From Trinickia mobilis (lineage in GTDB: Bacteria; Pseudomonadota; Gammaproteobacteria; Burkholderiales; Burkholderiaceae): a stretch of DNA of 64,000 bases. The DNA is taken from NCBI RefSeq assembly GCF_017315705.1, contig NZ_JAFLRF010000001.1, forward strand, positions 264,384 through 328,383. The letters are read 5' to 3'. Numbering within the stretch: position 1 is the first letter of the stretch; the number at the start of each line of letters is the position of its first letter. Below are positions 7,425-16,719 of this stretch, piece after piece. The position numbers and the translations under genes were made by a program. The notes beneath the pieces were generated by a model. The model was not told where the DNA came from. It searched no databases and was given only the letters and a program-made list of their open reading frames with translations.

Positions 7425-7589
7425 GACGCGCCATCCATAGAGCTAAAGATTGGGTCAGTGTAATTTAGCTCAAACCGCAGACGCAGGGCACCGGGCAATA
7501 CCCAGGGTAGCAGACAGGAGATGCGGTCGATTTCTCCCATCTCCTCCTGTTCCGCACATTCGAGACCAGAGCTAATAAGGAGACGTAGG

Positions 7590-8150
7590 ATGACTAAAGT
7601 ACAACTTCAGCCGGCGGACGCGTCTGCGCATCACCAACCTGCGGACAGGTTGCCGTATATCGATGCCACGGACTTCCGTGAAGCGCTTTCCTGCGCAGCG
7701 ACGGCCGTTACCGTCATCGCGACGGAGGGCTCTGCGGGCAAGGCTGGCGTCACCTGCTCCGCCGTCTGCTCAGTCAGCGACATGCCGCCGACCATCCTCT
7801 TCTGCGTCAATCGGCGCAGTGCTGCAAACAGCGTAATCAAGACGAATGGCCTTCTGTCCGTGAACTGGCTGCAAGCTCAGCAATCGGACGTTTCGCAGCT
7901 CTTTTCGGGTGTCGGCCACGTGCCGATGCACGAGCGTTTCAACGACACACGCTGGCAGTCGTCCGTCCACGGTATCCCGTACCGCACGGACGCCCTCGTC
8001 TCGCTCGATTGCCGTATAGCCTCAGCAATGGAAATCGGCACACACAGCGTTTTCGTTGCACACGTACTGAACGCACGGACGACCGCCGGCATGGCGCCGC
8101 TTGTTTATTGCCAGCGCGCGTACGCAACGACACGTCCCACGCAATCCTGA
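7590..8150 (+). CDS. NAD(P)H:flavin reductase (HpaC/TftC/HadX-like)
   Basis: This 186-residue flavin reductase-like protein should supply reduced FAD to the monooxygenase encoded 36 bp downstream. Family features are FREALSCAATAVTVIATEG, AGVTCSAVCSVSDMPPTILF, the NSVIKTNGLLSVNWL segment and the FSGVGHVPMHERF loop. The start at 7590 follows AAGGAGACGTAGG; an upstream in-frame ATG at 7521 lies in the promoter region and has no ribosome binding site. The protein is very close in organisation to TftC/HadX. Confidence 0.9.
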   Translation: MTKVQLQPADASAHHQPADRLPYIDATDFREALSCAATAVTVIATEGSAGKAGVTCSAVCSVSDMPPTILFCVNRRSAANSVIKTNGLLSVNWLQAQQSDVSQLFSGVGHVPMHERFNDTRWQSSVHGIPYRTDALVSLDCRIASAMEIGTHSVFVAHVLNARTTAGMAPLVYCQRAYATTRPTQS

Positions 8151-8186
8151 CCACGCTGTAATTGACCACCAAAGGAGTACACACAC

Positions 8187-9740
8187 ATGATTCGCACCGG
8201 CAAGCAGTATCTCGAGTCCCTCAACGACGGACGTAATGTCTGGGTCGGAAACGAGAAAATCGACAATATCGCGACGCATCCCAAGACGCGCGGCTACGCA
8301 AAAGTTCACGCAGAATTTTACGATCTCCACCATCGCAAAGACCTGCAGGACGTGGTGACTTTTGTCGACGAAAACGGCGAGCGTCGTTCGATGCAATGGT
8401 TCGGCCATCGTAACAAGGACGAATTGCGCCGCAAGCGCAAGTATCACGAGACGGTTATGCGGGAACTGGCGGGCGCATCGTTCCCGCGCACGCCCGACGT
8501 TAACAACTACGTGCTGATGACCTATCGCGACGACCCGACGCCATGGGAAGCACAAAGCATCGGTGCGGAGGGCAAAGTCCTGGCGAAGAACATCGTTGCC
8601 TTCGTCAACTACGCGCGGGATAACGACTTCAATTGTGCTCCCCAATTCGTCGATCCGCAGATGGACCGATCGGGTCCCGAAGCTCAAGCGAAATCGCCTG
8701 GGCTGCGCGTCGTGAAGAAGGATGACAAAGGCATTTACGTTTCCGGGGTCAAGGCAATCGGCACCGGCGTTCCGTTTGCGGATTGGATCCATATCGGCGT
8801 CTTCTACCGTCCCGGCATTCCGGGCGAACAGATCATCTTTGCCGCCACGCCCGTCAATACGAAAGGCGTGACCATCGTTTGCCGCGAGAGCACTGTGAAG
8901 GAGGATGAAACCGAGCATCCGCTCGCCGCACAAGGTGACGAGCTCGACGGCGTGACTGTGTTCGAAAACGTCTTCATTCCGTGGAGCCATGTGTTTCACG
9001 TCGGAAATCCGGAACACGCCAAGCTCTATCCGCAACGCGTGTTCGACTGGTTGCATTATGCTGCGCTCATTCGCCAGGTTGTACGTGCTGAACTGATGGC
9101 CGGCCTTGCCATATTGATCACCGAGCACATAGGCACGAGCAAGATTCCACAAGTACAGACGCGCGTTGCCAAGCTGATCGGCTTCCATCAGGCGACGCTC
9201 GCACACATGATTGCCGCTGAAGAACTCGGTTTTCATACTCCGGGCGGGCACTATAAACCGAACATCCTTATCTACGACTTCGGTCGCGCCTATTACCTCG
9301 AACACTTCTCCTCGATGATCTACGAGCTGGTCGATCTGTGCGGCCGCAGCGCACTGATCTTCCCGACGGATGCTCAATGGAAGGACTCGACGCTTGGTCC
9401 GTGGCTCGAGCGTATGAACAATGGCCCGACTGGCAAACCGCTTGACCGCGTGAAGATCGGTCGCGTCGTGCGCGATCTGTTCCTCTCGGATTGGGGCAGC
9501 CGTCTCTTCATGTTCGAGAACTTCAATGGTACGCCGCTCATGACAATTCGTTCGCTGACGATGCAGCGTGCGGAGTTCGCTGCCTCTGGACCGTACGGCA
9601 TGCTCGCATCGAAGGTGTGCGGCATCGAACAAAGCAGCGAAGCGATGACGGAATATGCCGCCTCTGCAGACTACGCGAAGGCTCAGGATAAGGCGCGTCA
9701 TCAAGAGGAACTCGCCATGCGCAGCGCGTTGACGGTCTAA
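8187..9740 (+). CDS. FADH2-dependent halo-/nitrophenol monooxygenase (HadA/TftD-like)
   Basis: The 517-residue protein belongs to the HpaB family and is very similar in wording to chlorophenol 4-monooxygenases: MIRTGKQYLESLNDGRNVW, FPRTPDVNNYVLMTY, GVKAIGTGVPFADWIHIG, IPWSHVFHVGNPEHA, GFHTPGGHYKPN and SDWGSRLFMFENFNGTPL. HadA/TftD-type enzymes para-hydroxylate chloro- or nitrophenols, releasing halide or nitrite and forming quinones that become hydroxyquinol. The downstream hydroxyquinol dioxygenase at 2358-3296 fits this route. Forms a two-gene operon with the flavin reductase. The exact phenol cannot be told from sequence alone. Confidence 0.93.
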   Translation: MIRTGKQYLESLNDGRNVWVGNEKIDNIATHPKTRGYAKVHAEFYDLHHRKDLQDVVTFVDENGERRSMQWFGHRNKDELRRKRKYHETVMRELAGASFPRTPDVNNYVLMTYRDDPTPWEAQSIGAEGKVLAKNIVAFVNYARDNDFNCAPQFVDPQMDRSGPEAQAKSPGLRVVKKDDKGIYVSGVKAIGTGVPFADWIHIGVFYRPGIPGEQIIFAATPVNTKGVTIVCRESTVKEDETEHPLAAQGDELDGVTVFENVFIPWSHVFHVGNPEHAKLYPQRVFDWLHYAALIRQVVRAELMAGLAILITEHIGTSKIPQVQTRVAKLIGFHQATLAHMIAAEELGFHTPGGHYKPNILIYDFGRAYYLEHFSSMIYELVDLCGRSALIFPTDAQWKDSTLGPWLERMNNGPTGKPLDRVKIGRVVRDLFLSDWGSRLFMFENFNGTPLMTIRSLTMQRAEFAASGPYGMLASKVCGIEQSSEAMTEYAASADYAKAQDKARHQEELAMRSALTV

Positions 9741-9748
9741 CGACGAAC

Positions 9749-9772
9749 GGCGTGCGACGCGCGTCGCACGCC
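9749..9772. terminator. Palindromic hairpin after the monooxygenase gene
   Basis: GGCGTGCGACGC is followed directly by GCGTCGCACGCC, a perfect 24-nt palindrome nine bases after the monooxygenase stop. There is no T-run. It is a likely transcription end or mRNA-stabilising hairpin between convergent genes. Confidence 0.5.
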
Positions 9773-9819
9773 CGGAAAGTTGGCGCAAGCATGTCGCTCG
9801 CCGAGACAGTCGAACAGGA

Positions 9820-10569
9820 CTATTTAACGAATCGCTTATTCTTTGTCGCACCTGCATCGTTTTCATCGTGTTCTCCTCGCGCCTGCATCGCCATCGAGAC
9901 GATTCTCGCCAGTACCGTCGCCGGGTAGAGATGGCCAATGGATGCCTCAAATATGGTGAGGCCTCGCGCCATAGGGCTAATGGGCAAGATATCTCCGAAG
10001 CCTGCCGACGTGAGTGTTGAAAATGAGAAGTACTCGAGCGTCGCACGAAACCCGGAATGATCGCTCGCCTGCGGCAAACCCGAGAAAGCGTTCACGGACA
10101 GCAACGTGATTAAACGAAACACTAGCGTAAAGAGAAGACCAATATTTAGATAGATGACAATCGAGCCGAGGGCCCGGTACACCGAGAAGCGGCCAGACGC
10201 AAAAACCGTAGCAAAAATCGCTACCGTCAGCAGCAGGAACGTCGTGATGGCCAGCACGTCCGCCCCAACCAGCGCCAACGGATAGTGCTGAAAGCAGTCC
10301 AGAACAATGATGGCGACGGATAGCGCAATGGCGATCGAACCGACAGCAAAGGTCCACTCAATGCGAGTGATCCGGACGACAAGCGCGGAAAAGAGAAGCG
10401 GCAATACGCCGACCAAACTCACCAGAACGCTCGGCCGCGACGCAGTGGCCGGAATCAAGCCGTAAACAGTGATGGACTGAATGACCAGCAAAGCAACCAT
10501 CGCTGAATCACGCCTGCTTCGATGGAGTCGCGAGATCGCATCACCCACTTTGTTGATGCCGTTTGTCAT
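9820..10569 (-). CDS. Potassium-channel-like (two-pore-domain) membrane protein
   Basis: The 249-residue protein (start 10569, AGGGGAT upstream) has about six hydrophobic segments, starting with MVALLVIQSITVYGLI. A pore region reads FSTLTSAGFGDILP, a variant of the TVGYGD potassium selectivity filter, and is followed by a last membrane helix (LTIFEASIGHLYPATVLA). No RCK/TrkA domain follows. The arrangement matches 'ion channel' proteins common in Burkholderia. It converges on the monooxygenase operon and appears unrelated to it. The SAGFGD filter is unusual, so ion specificity is uncertain. Confidence 0.8.
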   Translation of the reverse strand: MTNGINKVGDAISRLHRSRRDSAMVALLVIQSITVYGLIPATASRPSVLVSLVGVLPLLFSALVVRITRIEWTFAVGSIAIALSVAIIVLDCFQHYPLALVGADVLAITTFLLLTVAIFATVFASGRFSVYRALGSIVIYLNIGLLFTLVFRLITLLSVNAFSGLPQASDHSGFRATLEYFSFSTLTSAGFGDILPISPMARGLTIFEASIGHLYPATVLARIVSMAMQARGEHDENDAGATKNKRFVK

Positions 10570-10751
10570 ACATTTATCCCCTGGCCATACGCACCGCACA
10601 TTGCAACGCATACTAAACCGATCGGTTCTGTTACGTCAACAGTTCGGCGAATCAACCCGCATTTTCCGGGACTTCTAGTCAATCTGATAACGTACCGGCC
10701 AGTGCGATTTCGTCTGTCTTTGTGGTATCGTCGGGTTTTACTTCAGCAGCG

Positions 10752-11444
10752 ATGGAATACATGGCCATCTCGTCAAGGCGCTCGAAGACGGCGACCTCTT
10801 CCAGCGGCCTCTTGCCCGACGGGGCAGCAGTCCAGTCCGAAAAGGCACGTCTTGTCCTGGCCGGGGCAAGAACCGTTTTCCTGGCCAATGGCTTTAGCGC
10901 CGCGACGACCGACATGATCCAGCAAGCCGCCGGGGTATCGAAATCGACGGTCTATTCGCACTACCCTAACAAGGAAGCCTTGTTCGTAGCCGTTATCGAA
11001 GCCGAATGTGAGTTGTTTCTGAAAACTGTCCGCAAGCACAAATTCCCGGAGAAGCGCCTTGCAGACATCCTGCATGCGATAGCTCGGACGTACCTGGAGC
11101 TTGTCCTGTCGCCTGATGGATTGGCACTGTATCGCACAGTGGTGTCTGAAGCGCCGAGGTTCCCCGAACTTGGGAGACGGTTCTACCTTGCTGGCCCGGG
11201 TGCCATGAACAGCGCTGTCGCGGAAACGCTGGAAGCCGCCGAGTGTAGAGGCGAGGTGGATCTCGGTGGCATCGGTCGTGATTTTGCAGCCGCGCTCTTT
11301 GTGAATATGGTGCGTGGCGACGCTCAGATGCAATGCCTGACTCACCCGGATTCCCCTGCGTCTGCTGTCCAACGGGACCAGTGGGCAAAGGACGCGGTCA
11401 CTGCGTTTCTACGTGCTTTCCAAAAGAACGCCGCAACTGGCTGA
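10752..11444 (+). CDS. TetR/AcrR-family regulator
   Basis: The protein of ~230 residues has an N-terminal TetR HTH (FLANGFSAATTDMIQQAAGV, then SKSTVYSHYPNKEALF) and a C-terminal ligand domain of the AefR/TetR_C type (LYRTVVSEAPRFPELGRRFY). The start may be 10752 or the ATG at 10761; neither has a strong ribosome binding site. It is divergent from the channel gene (10569) and convergent with the DUF4863 gene. The targets are unknown; regulation of the channel or of its own promoter is possible. Confidence 0.87.
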   Translation: MEYMAISSRRSKTATSSSGLLPDGAAVQSEKARLVLAGARTVFLANGFSAATTDMIQQAAGVSKSTVYSHYPNKEALFVAVIEAECELFLKTVRKHKFPEKRLADILHAIARTYLELVLSPDGLALYRTVVSEAPRFPELGRRFYLAGPGAMNSAVAETLEAAECRGEVDLGGIGRDFAAALFVNMVRGDAQMQCLTHPDSPASAVQRDQWAKDAVTAFLRAFQKNAATG

Positions 11445-11566
11445 CATAATGAACCGCAGCGTGTCCCTCACGCCAACTTCGCCGCCGTGCGCTGCCGCTT
11501 ATCGCCAGTATCTTGATTGCCATGGAAAGTCTTGAAAGAAGTTGAGAAACGATCCCGCTGCACGGC

Positions 11567-12061
11567 TCAGGCCGACGGCGGAGTCCGATATTCGATTTCG
11601 CCGCCCGGCAGAAAGAACATCATCAACGCGCGGCCGACGACGGTCGGGAAATGCTCGGTCATGGGCGCAAATACGCGCCAGCCCGCACCCGTACCGCAGA
11701 AATTCGCGCCCGCTTCCGAGGGGATGATCATGTTGATTTCGCCGCGCGTGTGGCAGTGATATTGCCCTTTGACGTTGGCAAGCAGCCCGCTTTCCACACT
11801 CAGGCCGGCTGTCTCGGGCGTTGGCTCCGCGATGCGTCCGCGACGATAATCGGGCCCCTCGATTTCCACATACGCGACCCACTTCTCTTCCACACCCCGC
11901 TTAAGCAGTTGCGTCATCTCTTCATAGCCTGGGGTGCCCGCACCGAAGCGCGAATTCAGGCTTTGGCCAAGAACATCGTCGAACGGCTGGTTGCCGATGT
12001 AGGCACAGACTTCGTGGACAAGCTCCAGCAGCCTCTCTTTGTGTGGCCCGGATGGCAGCAT
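11567..12061 (-). CDS. DUF4863 hydroxylaminobenzoate lyase/mutase-like (PnbB/NbaB-like)
   Basis: The 164-residue protein has a cupin-like half with GQYHCHTRGEINMIIPSEAG, GAGWRVFAPMTEHFPTVVG and a final MMFFLPGGEIEY, the signature of DUF4863. The characterised member of this family is 4-hydroxylaminobenzoate lyase (PnbB). In 2-nitrobenzoate degraders a hydroxylaminobenzoate mutase (NbaB) makes 3-hydroxyanthranilate, the substrate of the pathway encoded just upstream. As the last gene of that operon (18 bp after the decarboxylase gene), an NbaB-like role is a reasonable inference. No nitrobenzoate reductase gene is recognised nearby. Confidence 0.7.
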   Translation of the reverse strand: MLPSGPHKERLLELVHEVCAYIGNQPFDDVLGQSLNSRFGAGTPGYEEMTQLLKRGVEEKWVAYVEIEGPDYRRGRIAEPTPETAGLSVESGLLANVKGQYHCHTRGEINMIIPSEAGANFCGTGAGWRVFAPMTEHFPTVVGRALMMFFLPGGEIEYRTPPSA

Positions 12062-12079
12062 GTTTGTCTCCTGTATTGC

Positions 12080-13102
12080 TTAAGCGGCGGCGACATCGAG
12101 GTCGGCCAGGTTGAAAAAGCGTTGCGCGTTGCCGCTCATCAATTGTCGCTTGGCGAGCGCGTCGAGCCCCGCGTGCGCTTCGATCAATTTGCCGACTTGT
12201 TGCTCGCCGAGCGGGTACGGGTAGTCGGAACCGAGCATCACGCGCTCCGGACCCATCACGTCGACCAGCAATTGCAGCGCGCTTTCGTCGAATACCGCGC
12301 TGTCGACCGAAAAGCGGTCCACATACGAAGACGGCAGCCGCGGACAATTCTCGCGCACGATATCCCGCTCGCGCCACGCGTTGTCCACGCGACCGAGCAA
12401 AAACGCGAAACTGCCGCCGCCGTGCGCGAAGCAGAGCTTGAGCGTCTTCGGAATGCGCTCGAATGCGCCGGACAGAATCAGCGAAAGCATGCTGAGCTGC
12501 GTTTCGGCGGGCATCGCGACGAGCCACGGCAGCATCCACTTCTTCATTCTGCCGTCGGTCATCATGTCCCACGGATGCACGAGCACCGGTATGCCTTCGA
12601 GAGCGCAATGCGTGAGGAACCGGATCAAGCCCTCGTCGTCCAGGTCCTTGGCTCCGACGTGATTGCCGATCTGCACACCGTGGTGACCGGCGGCGAAAGC
12701 ACGCGACGCTTCCGCGCAAGCGAGTTCGATGTCCTGCAGCGGCACTTGCGCGAGCACGTTGAGCCGATTGGGCGCGACCGCGCACATCTCCAGTGCGCGA
12801 TCGTTCATTCGTTGCGCCCATTCGAGCGTCTTCTTGGCCGGGTAGCGATAGCCGAACATGACGGGCGTCGCGCACATCAGTTGAATGTCGATGCCGAGGC
12901 GGTCCATGTCTTCCACGCGGCGCCGCGCGTCCCATAGCGGCCGCGTCACCGGCCGGAATTCCCGGCTGCCGGTCATGATCATCGCGCTCTCGCCGCCGGC
13001 GGCGGGCGCGAGCCACGGGGCGTGCTCGGGATCCAGGCTCGCGGCCTCCTCCCGCGTAATCGACGGGAAAAAGTGCGAGTGGATATCGATTCGTCGTGTC
13101 AT
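12080..13102 (-). CDS. nbaD: 2-amino-3-carboxymuconate-6-semialdehyde decarboxylase
   Basis: This zinc amidohydrolase-family decarboxylase (340 residues) removes CO2 from 2-amino-3-carboxymuconate semialdehyde, the product of 3-hydroxyanthranilate dioxygenase. Metal and active-site residues are in place: His8 and His10 (IDIHSHFFP), His176 (VLVHPWDMM), His227 (CFAHGGGSF) and Asp293 (MLGSDYPYP). Length and motif positions match the Pseudomonas enzyme within one residue. The start at 13102 has GAAGG upstream; a longer open frame exists but overlaps the neighbour. Part of the leftward nba operon. Confidence 0.94.
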   Translation of the reverse strand: MTRRIDIHSHFFPSITREEAASLDPEHAPWLAPAAGGESAMIMTGSREFRPVTRPLWDARRRVEDMDRLGIDIQLMCATPVMFGYRYPAKKTLEWAQRMNDRALEMCAVAPNRLNVLAQVPLQDIELACAEASRAFAAGHHGVQIGNHVGAKDLDDEGLIRFLTHCALEGIPVLVHPWDMMTDGRMKKWMLPWLVAMPAETQLSMLSLILSGAFERIPKTLKLCFAHGGGSFAFLLGRVDNAWRERDIVRENCPRLPSSYVDRFSVDSAVFDESALQLLVDVMGPERVMLGSDYPYPLGEQQVGKLIEAHAGLDALAKRQLMSGNAQRFFNLADLDVAAA

Positions 13103-13136
13103 ACGATCAACCTTCGAGATTGCGGGCGATACGAGT

Positions 13137-13907
13137 TCACGCGCCCGAACTCGTGGTGAATTCCGCCTGGCCGATGCCGGACACCACGCACTGCACGTGC
13201 AGGCCCGGTGTGAGCGCTTGGGCCGCGGTCGCCGCCCCAGCCATGATGAGCGAGCCGGCGGGAAGCGGCGTCTCAGCCTCGGCGACCAGATGCGACGCTT
13301 GCACGACGGAGCGCAACGGATGGCCAAGAATCGCAGCGGTCGAGCCGGTCTGCACGTCGCGCCCGTTAAAGCGCATCAGCACGCCCGCGTTGCGCAGCAC
13401 GTCGAAGCGCCGCGACCACGCGCCGATCACGAGGCCCGCCGACGAGCAATTGTCGGCGACGACATCCTCGAGCGTGAAGCGAAACGCGCGATAACGCGAA
13501 TCGATGATCTCCATCGCCGGCGCAACGGCCTCGATGTACGCGTGCGCTTCGAGCGCGGTCAAAGGCCGGTCGATATCGCGGCGCGTCACGAAGCAAACCT
13601 CCGGTTCAACGCGAGGATGAATGAAGCGCGATAGATCCACGCTTGCGCCTTCGGCTTCGAGCATCGCGTCGGTCAGCCAGCCCCAGATCAGGCTGTCCAC
13701 ACCCATCTGGATCATCTTGGCGCGGCTCGTGAAGCCGAGCTTGATGCCGACCGTGCGCTCCCCGCGTTGCGTGCGGCGCTTGATCGAAGCGCGCTGAATC
13801 TCGTATGCCTGCCCAAGCGAAAACGATTCGCCTGCGCTCAATTGCTCGATCGCTTCGACATGGCGTGCGGCGTCGTCGACACGCGCGGCTGCTGTAGCAA
13901 CGTTCAT
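13137..13907 (-). CDS. nbaG: 4-oxalocrotonate (2-oxo-3-hexenedioate) decarboxylase
   Basis: The 256-residue protein belongs to the fumarylacetoacetase-like hydratase/decarboxylase family. Typical stretches are [20 protein letters not shown], the metal-binding VEPEVCFV (ExE) and [13 protein letters not shown]. It turns 4-oxalocrotonate into 2-oxopent-4-enoate. The start codon overlaps the aldolase stop (ATGA at 13904-13907), so translation is coupled. It is paralogous to the hydratase at 15895-16719, with which such decarboxylases usually form a complex. The assignment as decarboxylase rather than hydratase rests on motif wording (WGWLTDAM) and on the gene set. Confidence 0.9.
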   Translation of the reverse strand: MNVATAAARVDDAARHVEAIEQLSAGESFSLGQAYEIQRASIKRRTQRGERTVGIKLGFTSRAKMIQMGVDSLIWGWLTDAMLEAEGASVDLSRFIHPRVEPEVCFVTRRDIDRPLTALEAHAYIEAVAPAMEIIDSRYRAFRFTLEDVVADNCSSAGLVIGAWSRRFDVLRNAGVLMRFNGRDVQTGSTAAILGHPLRSVVQASHLVAEAETPLPAGSLIMAGAATAAQALTPGLHVQCVVSGIGQAEFTTSSGA

Positions 13908-14938
13908 TGCGCGACCTCCGCCGTTTCCTTGCGCTTCATGAGATCGAGCGCGACGTCGACGATCATGTCTTCCTGGCCGCCGACCATGCGCCGGCTGCCC
14001 AGCTCGACCATGATGTCGAACGCCGAGATGCCGTATTTCGCCGCGGCGGCTTCGGTATGCCGCAAGAAGCTCGAATAGATGCCCGCGTAGCCGAGCGCGA
14101 GCGTCTCGCGATCCACGCGCACCGGGCGCTCCTGCAACGGACGCACGATATCGTCGGCTGCGTCGATCAGCTTCTTCACGTCGCAGCCGTGATTGAGGCC
14201 CATGCGGTCCACTGCGGCGATGAAGACTTCGAGCGGCGCGTTGCCGGCGCCCGCGCCCATGCCGGTCAGCGAGGCATCGACGCGCTCGCACCCCGCTTCG
14301 AGCGCGACGATCGAATTGGCGACGCCGAGCGACAAGTTGTGATGCGCGTGAATGCCCGTCTGCGTGGCGGGGTCGAGCCTATCCTTGAACGCGCGAATCC
14401 GTTGCGCGACCTCGCGCATGTTCAACGCGCCGCCCGAATCGACGACATAGACGCACTGCGCGCCGTAGCGCTCCATCAATTTCGCCTGCTTGGCGAGCGA
14501 CTCGGGATCGGTGCGATGAGACATCATCAGAAAGCCGACCGTATCCATTCCGAGCGTGCGCGCGTATTCGATGTGCTGCTTCGAAATATCCGCTTCGGTG
14601 CAATGCGTGGCGATGCGTACGACGCGCGCGCCCGCGTCGTACGCGCTGCGCAAGTCGTGCACGGTGCCGATGCCCGGCAACAGCAGCGTCGCCACCTTCG
14701 CGCGCTTCACGGCGCCGGCCACCGCAGCGATCCATTCGAGGTCGGTGTGCGCACCGAAGCCGTAGTTGAAGCTCGACCCGGCGAGGCCGTCGCCGTGCGC
14801 GACCTCGATGCTGTCGACACCCGCTTCGTCCAGCGCAACCGCGATCGCCACCGCCTGCTCGACCGAATACTGATGACGGATCGCATGCATGCCGTCGCGC
14901 AGCGTGACGTCCGAGACGTAAATCTTTCTGTCGTTCAT
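13904..14938 (-). CDS. nbaI: 4-hydroxy-2-oxovalerate aldolase
   Basis: The 344-residue class II pyruvate aldolase of the DmpG/BphI/MhpE type cleaves 4-hydroxy-2-oxovalerate to pyruvate and acetaldehyde. It begins [20 protein letters not shown] with the catalytic Arg/Asp/His group and has the metal-binding [15 protein letters not shown] motif and the C-terminal communication domain ([15 protein letters not shown]). The partner acetaldehyde dehydrogenase is encoded 18 bp upstream, as expected for a channelling complex. Confidence 0.95.
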   Translation of the reverse strand: MNDRKIYVSDVTLRDGMHAIRHQYSVEQAVAIAVALDEAGVDSIEVAHGDGLAGSSFNYGFGAHTDLEWIAAVAGAVKRAKVATLLLPGIGTVHDLRSAYDAGARVVRIATHCTEADISKQHIEYARTLGMDTVGFLMMSHRTDPESLAKQAKLMERYGAQCVYVVDSGGALNMREVAQRIRAFKDRLDPATQTGIHAHHNLSLGVANSIVALEAGCERVDASLTGMGAGAGNAPLEVFIAAVDRMGLNHGCDVKKLIDAADDIVRPLQERPVRVDRETLALGYAGIYSSFLRHTEAAAAKYGISAFDIMVELGSRRMVGGQEDMIVDVALDLMKRKETAEVAQ

Positions 14939-14956
14939 GGTGAAACGTGCCCTCCG

Positions 14957-15898
14957 TCACGCAGCCAGCCGGATGGCGGCCAGTTGATCCGCGGCACGCA
15001 CGGCGGCCGCGGTCATGATGTCGAGATTGCCGGCGTAGGCCGGCAGATAGTGCGCGGCGCCTTCCACTTCGAGAAAGACGCTGACCTTGAGTCCGTGCTT
15101 GGCCGCGCCGCAGTGCTTGGCGAACTGCGCGGGAATCGCCACCCGATCGAACTGCACTGCCTGCTTCAAGCGATAGCCCGGCACATAAGCGTTGACGTCG
15201 CCGGCCATCGCGTGCACCGACGCTTCGATCGCCTCTCGATCAGCATGCTCGTCCGTGAGGCAATACACGGTATCGCGCATCATCAGCGGCGGTTCCGCCG
15301 GGTTCAGCACGATGATCGCCTTGCCGGCCGTTGCGCCGCCGACGCTTTCGATCGCGCGCGACGTGGTCTCGGTGAACTCGTCGATGTTCGCGCGCGTTCC
15401 CGGTCCCGCCGAGCGGCTCGAGATCGACGCCACGATCTCCGCGTAGTGCACGCTCGCCACGCGCGAGACCGCCTTGACCATCGGAATCGTTGCCTGTCCG
15501 CCGCAGGTCACCATGTTGATATTGGGCGCATCCAAGTGCTGCCCCAGATTGACGGCCGGCACGACGAACGGGCCGATCGCAGCGGGCGTCAGGTCGATCG
15601 CCGTGATGCCGTGCTTGGCGAGCACTTCGGCATGGCGATGATGTGCGCCGGCGGAAGTCGCATCGAATGCAATCTTGATCTCTTTGAATTGCGGCATCGC
15701 GAGCAAGCCGTCGATACCGTCCGCGGTGACCGCAACGTCCAGGCGCGCGGCACGGGCGAGCCCGTCGGAAGCCGGATCGATACCGGCCATCGCGCGCATC
15801 GTCAGATGTTTCGAATGGCGCATCAACTTGAACATCAAGTCCGTGCCGATGTTTCCCGAACCGATGACCGCGACCGGGACTCGAGCCATATCTTTCAC
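14957..15898 (-). CDS. nbaJ: Acetaldehyde dehydrogenase (acylating)
   Basis: This enzyme oxidises acetaldehyde to acetyl-CoA in complex with the aldolase. The NAD-binding [16 protein letters not shown] is at the N-terminus, the catalytic Cys is in [14 protein letters not shown], and [17 protein letters not shown] matches the DmpF/BphJ family. A GTG at 15898 overlapping the hydratase stop (GTGA) has GGAG eight bases upstream and is preferred; the ATG at 15889 is the alternative. At ~313 residues the length is normal. Confidence 0.95.
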   Translation of the reverse strand: MKDMARVPVAVIGSGNIGTDLMFKLMRHSKHLTMRAMAGIDPASDGLARAARLDVAVTADGIDGLLAMPQFKEIKIAFDATSAGAHHRHAEVLAKHGITAIDLTPAAIGPFVVPAVNLGQHLDAPNINMVTCGGQATIPMVKAVSRVASVHYAEIVASISSRSAGPGTRANIDEFTETTSRAIESVGGATAGKAIIVLNPAEPPLMMRDTVYCLTDEHADREAIEASVHAMAGDVNAYVPGYRLKQAVQFDRVAIPAQFAKHCGAAKHGLKVSVFLEVEGAAHYLPAYAGNLDIMTAAAVRAADQLAAIRLAA

Positions 15899-16719
15899 GA
15901 TTGAGACTCCGTTTGAGTGGAAAACAGCGCACGCACCGAGCCGAGCCCTTCGATGCCAGCGGTAAAGACGTCGCCCGGCTGAACGGCCGCCATCGGGCCC
16001 AGTGCCCCGGTCAGGACGATGTCGCCGGCACGCAGCGGCGCACCGAGACGCACGAGCGTGTCGGCAAGCCAGATCGCCGCGATCAGCGGATTGCCGAGAC
16101 AGGCGGCGCCCGCCCCGACGCTCACCTGATCGCCGCGCCGCTCCATCGACATGCCGCAGCCGACGATATCGAAATCGCTCAGCTTCACGGGCCGGCTGCC
16201 GAGCACGAAAAGGCCGCTCGATGCGTTGTCCGCGACGGTATCGGCAAGCCGTATGTCCCAATTGCGGATGCGGCTGCCGACGACTTCGATCGCCGGCAAT
16301 GCATACGCCGTCGCGCGCAGGATGTCGGCAACCGTGTGCCGTTCGTGCGGCAGGTCGTGTTCGAGCACGAGCGCGATCTCGGCCTCGACCTTCGGCTGCT
16401 GCGTGCGCTCGAACGGGATCTCCTGGCCGTCGCTGCAGGCCATCCAATCGAAGAGCGCGCCGAAGTCGGGCTGATCGACGCCGAGCTGCGTCTGCACCGC
16501 CTTCGACGTGAGGCCGATCTTGCGGCCGACAATCCGCGCGCCCGCTTCGATGTGCCGCGACGTGTTGATCTGCTGCACGCGATAAGCGTTCTCGAGCATG
16601 TCGCCGTCGAGCGCGGCGATCGCGTCGCGCACCGGCGCAACCGGCACGAACGGCGTGCCCGTTTGCGCTTGCCAGAGCGCGTCGGCGAGCTGGTGCATCG
16701 TTTGAGAAGACTTGGACAT
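15895..16719 (-). CDS. nbaH: 2-oxopent-4-enoate hydratase
   Basis: The 274-residue member of the FAH/hydratase family adds water to 2-oxopent-4-enoate, giving 4-hydroxy-2-oxovalerate. Signatures are [20 protein letters not shown], the [10 protein letters not shown] metal site and [13 protein letters not shown]. The ATG overlaps the dehydrogenase stop (TAATG at 16717-16721) and the gene overlaps nbaJ at its 3' end, showing a tight operon. Confidence 0.94.
   Translation of the reverse strand: MSKSSQTMHQLADALWQAQTGTPFVPVAPVRDAIAALDGDMLENAYRVQQINTSRHIEAGARIVGRKIGLTSKAVQTQLGVDQPDFGALFDWMACSDGQEIPFERTQQPKVEAEIALVLEHDLPHERHTVADILRATAYALPAIEVVGSRIRNWDIRLADTVADNASSGLFVLGSRPVKLSDFDIVGCGMSMERRGDQVSVGAGAACLGNPLIAAIWLADTLVRLGAPLRAGDIVLTGALGPMAAVQPGDVFTAGIEGLGSVRALFSTQTESQS

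Noticed and set aside
8022..10046. 674-codon minus-strand frame opposite the monooxygenase gene
   Set aside because: Antisense shadow of a high-GC coding region, with no family motif and skewed Arg/His composition.
12080..13327. Long 415-codon frame starting at 13327
   Set aside because: The first 75 codons overlap the NbaG gene, are Arg/Pro-rich and lack homology. The true decarboxylase start at 13102 has its own ribosome binding site.
13907..15904. 665-codon + strand frame across the aldolase and dehydrogenase genes
   Set aside because: Antisense shadow; Arg/His/Asp-rich without any domain, while the minus strand encodes recognisable NbaI and NbaJ.
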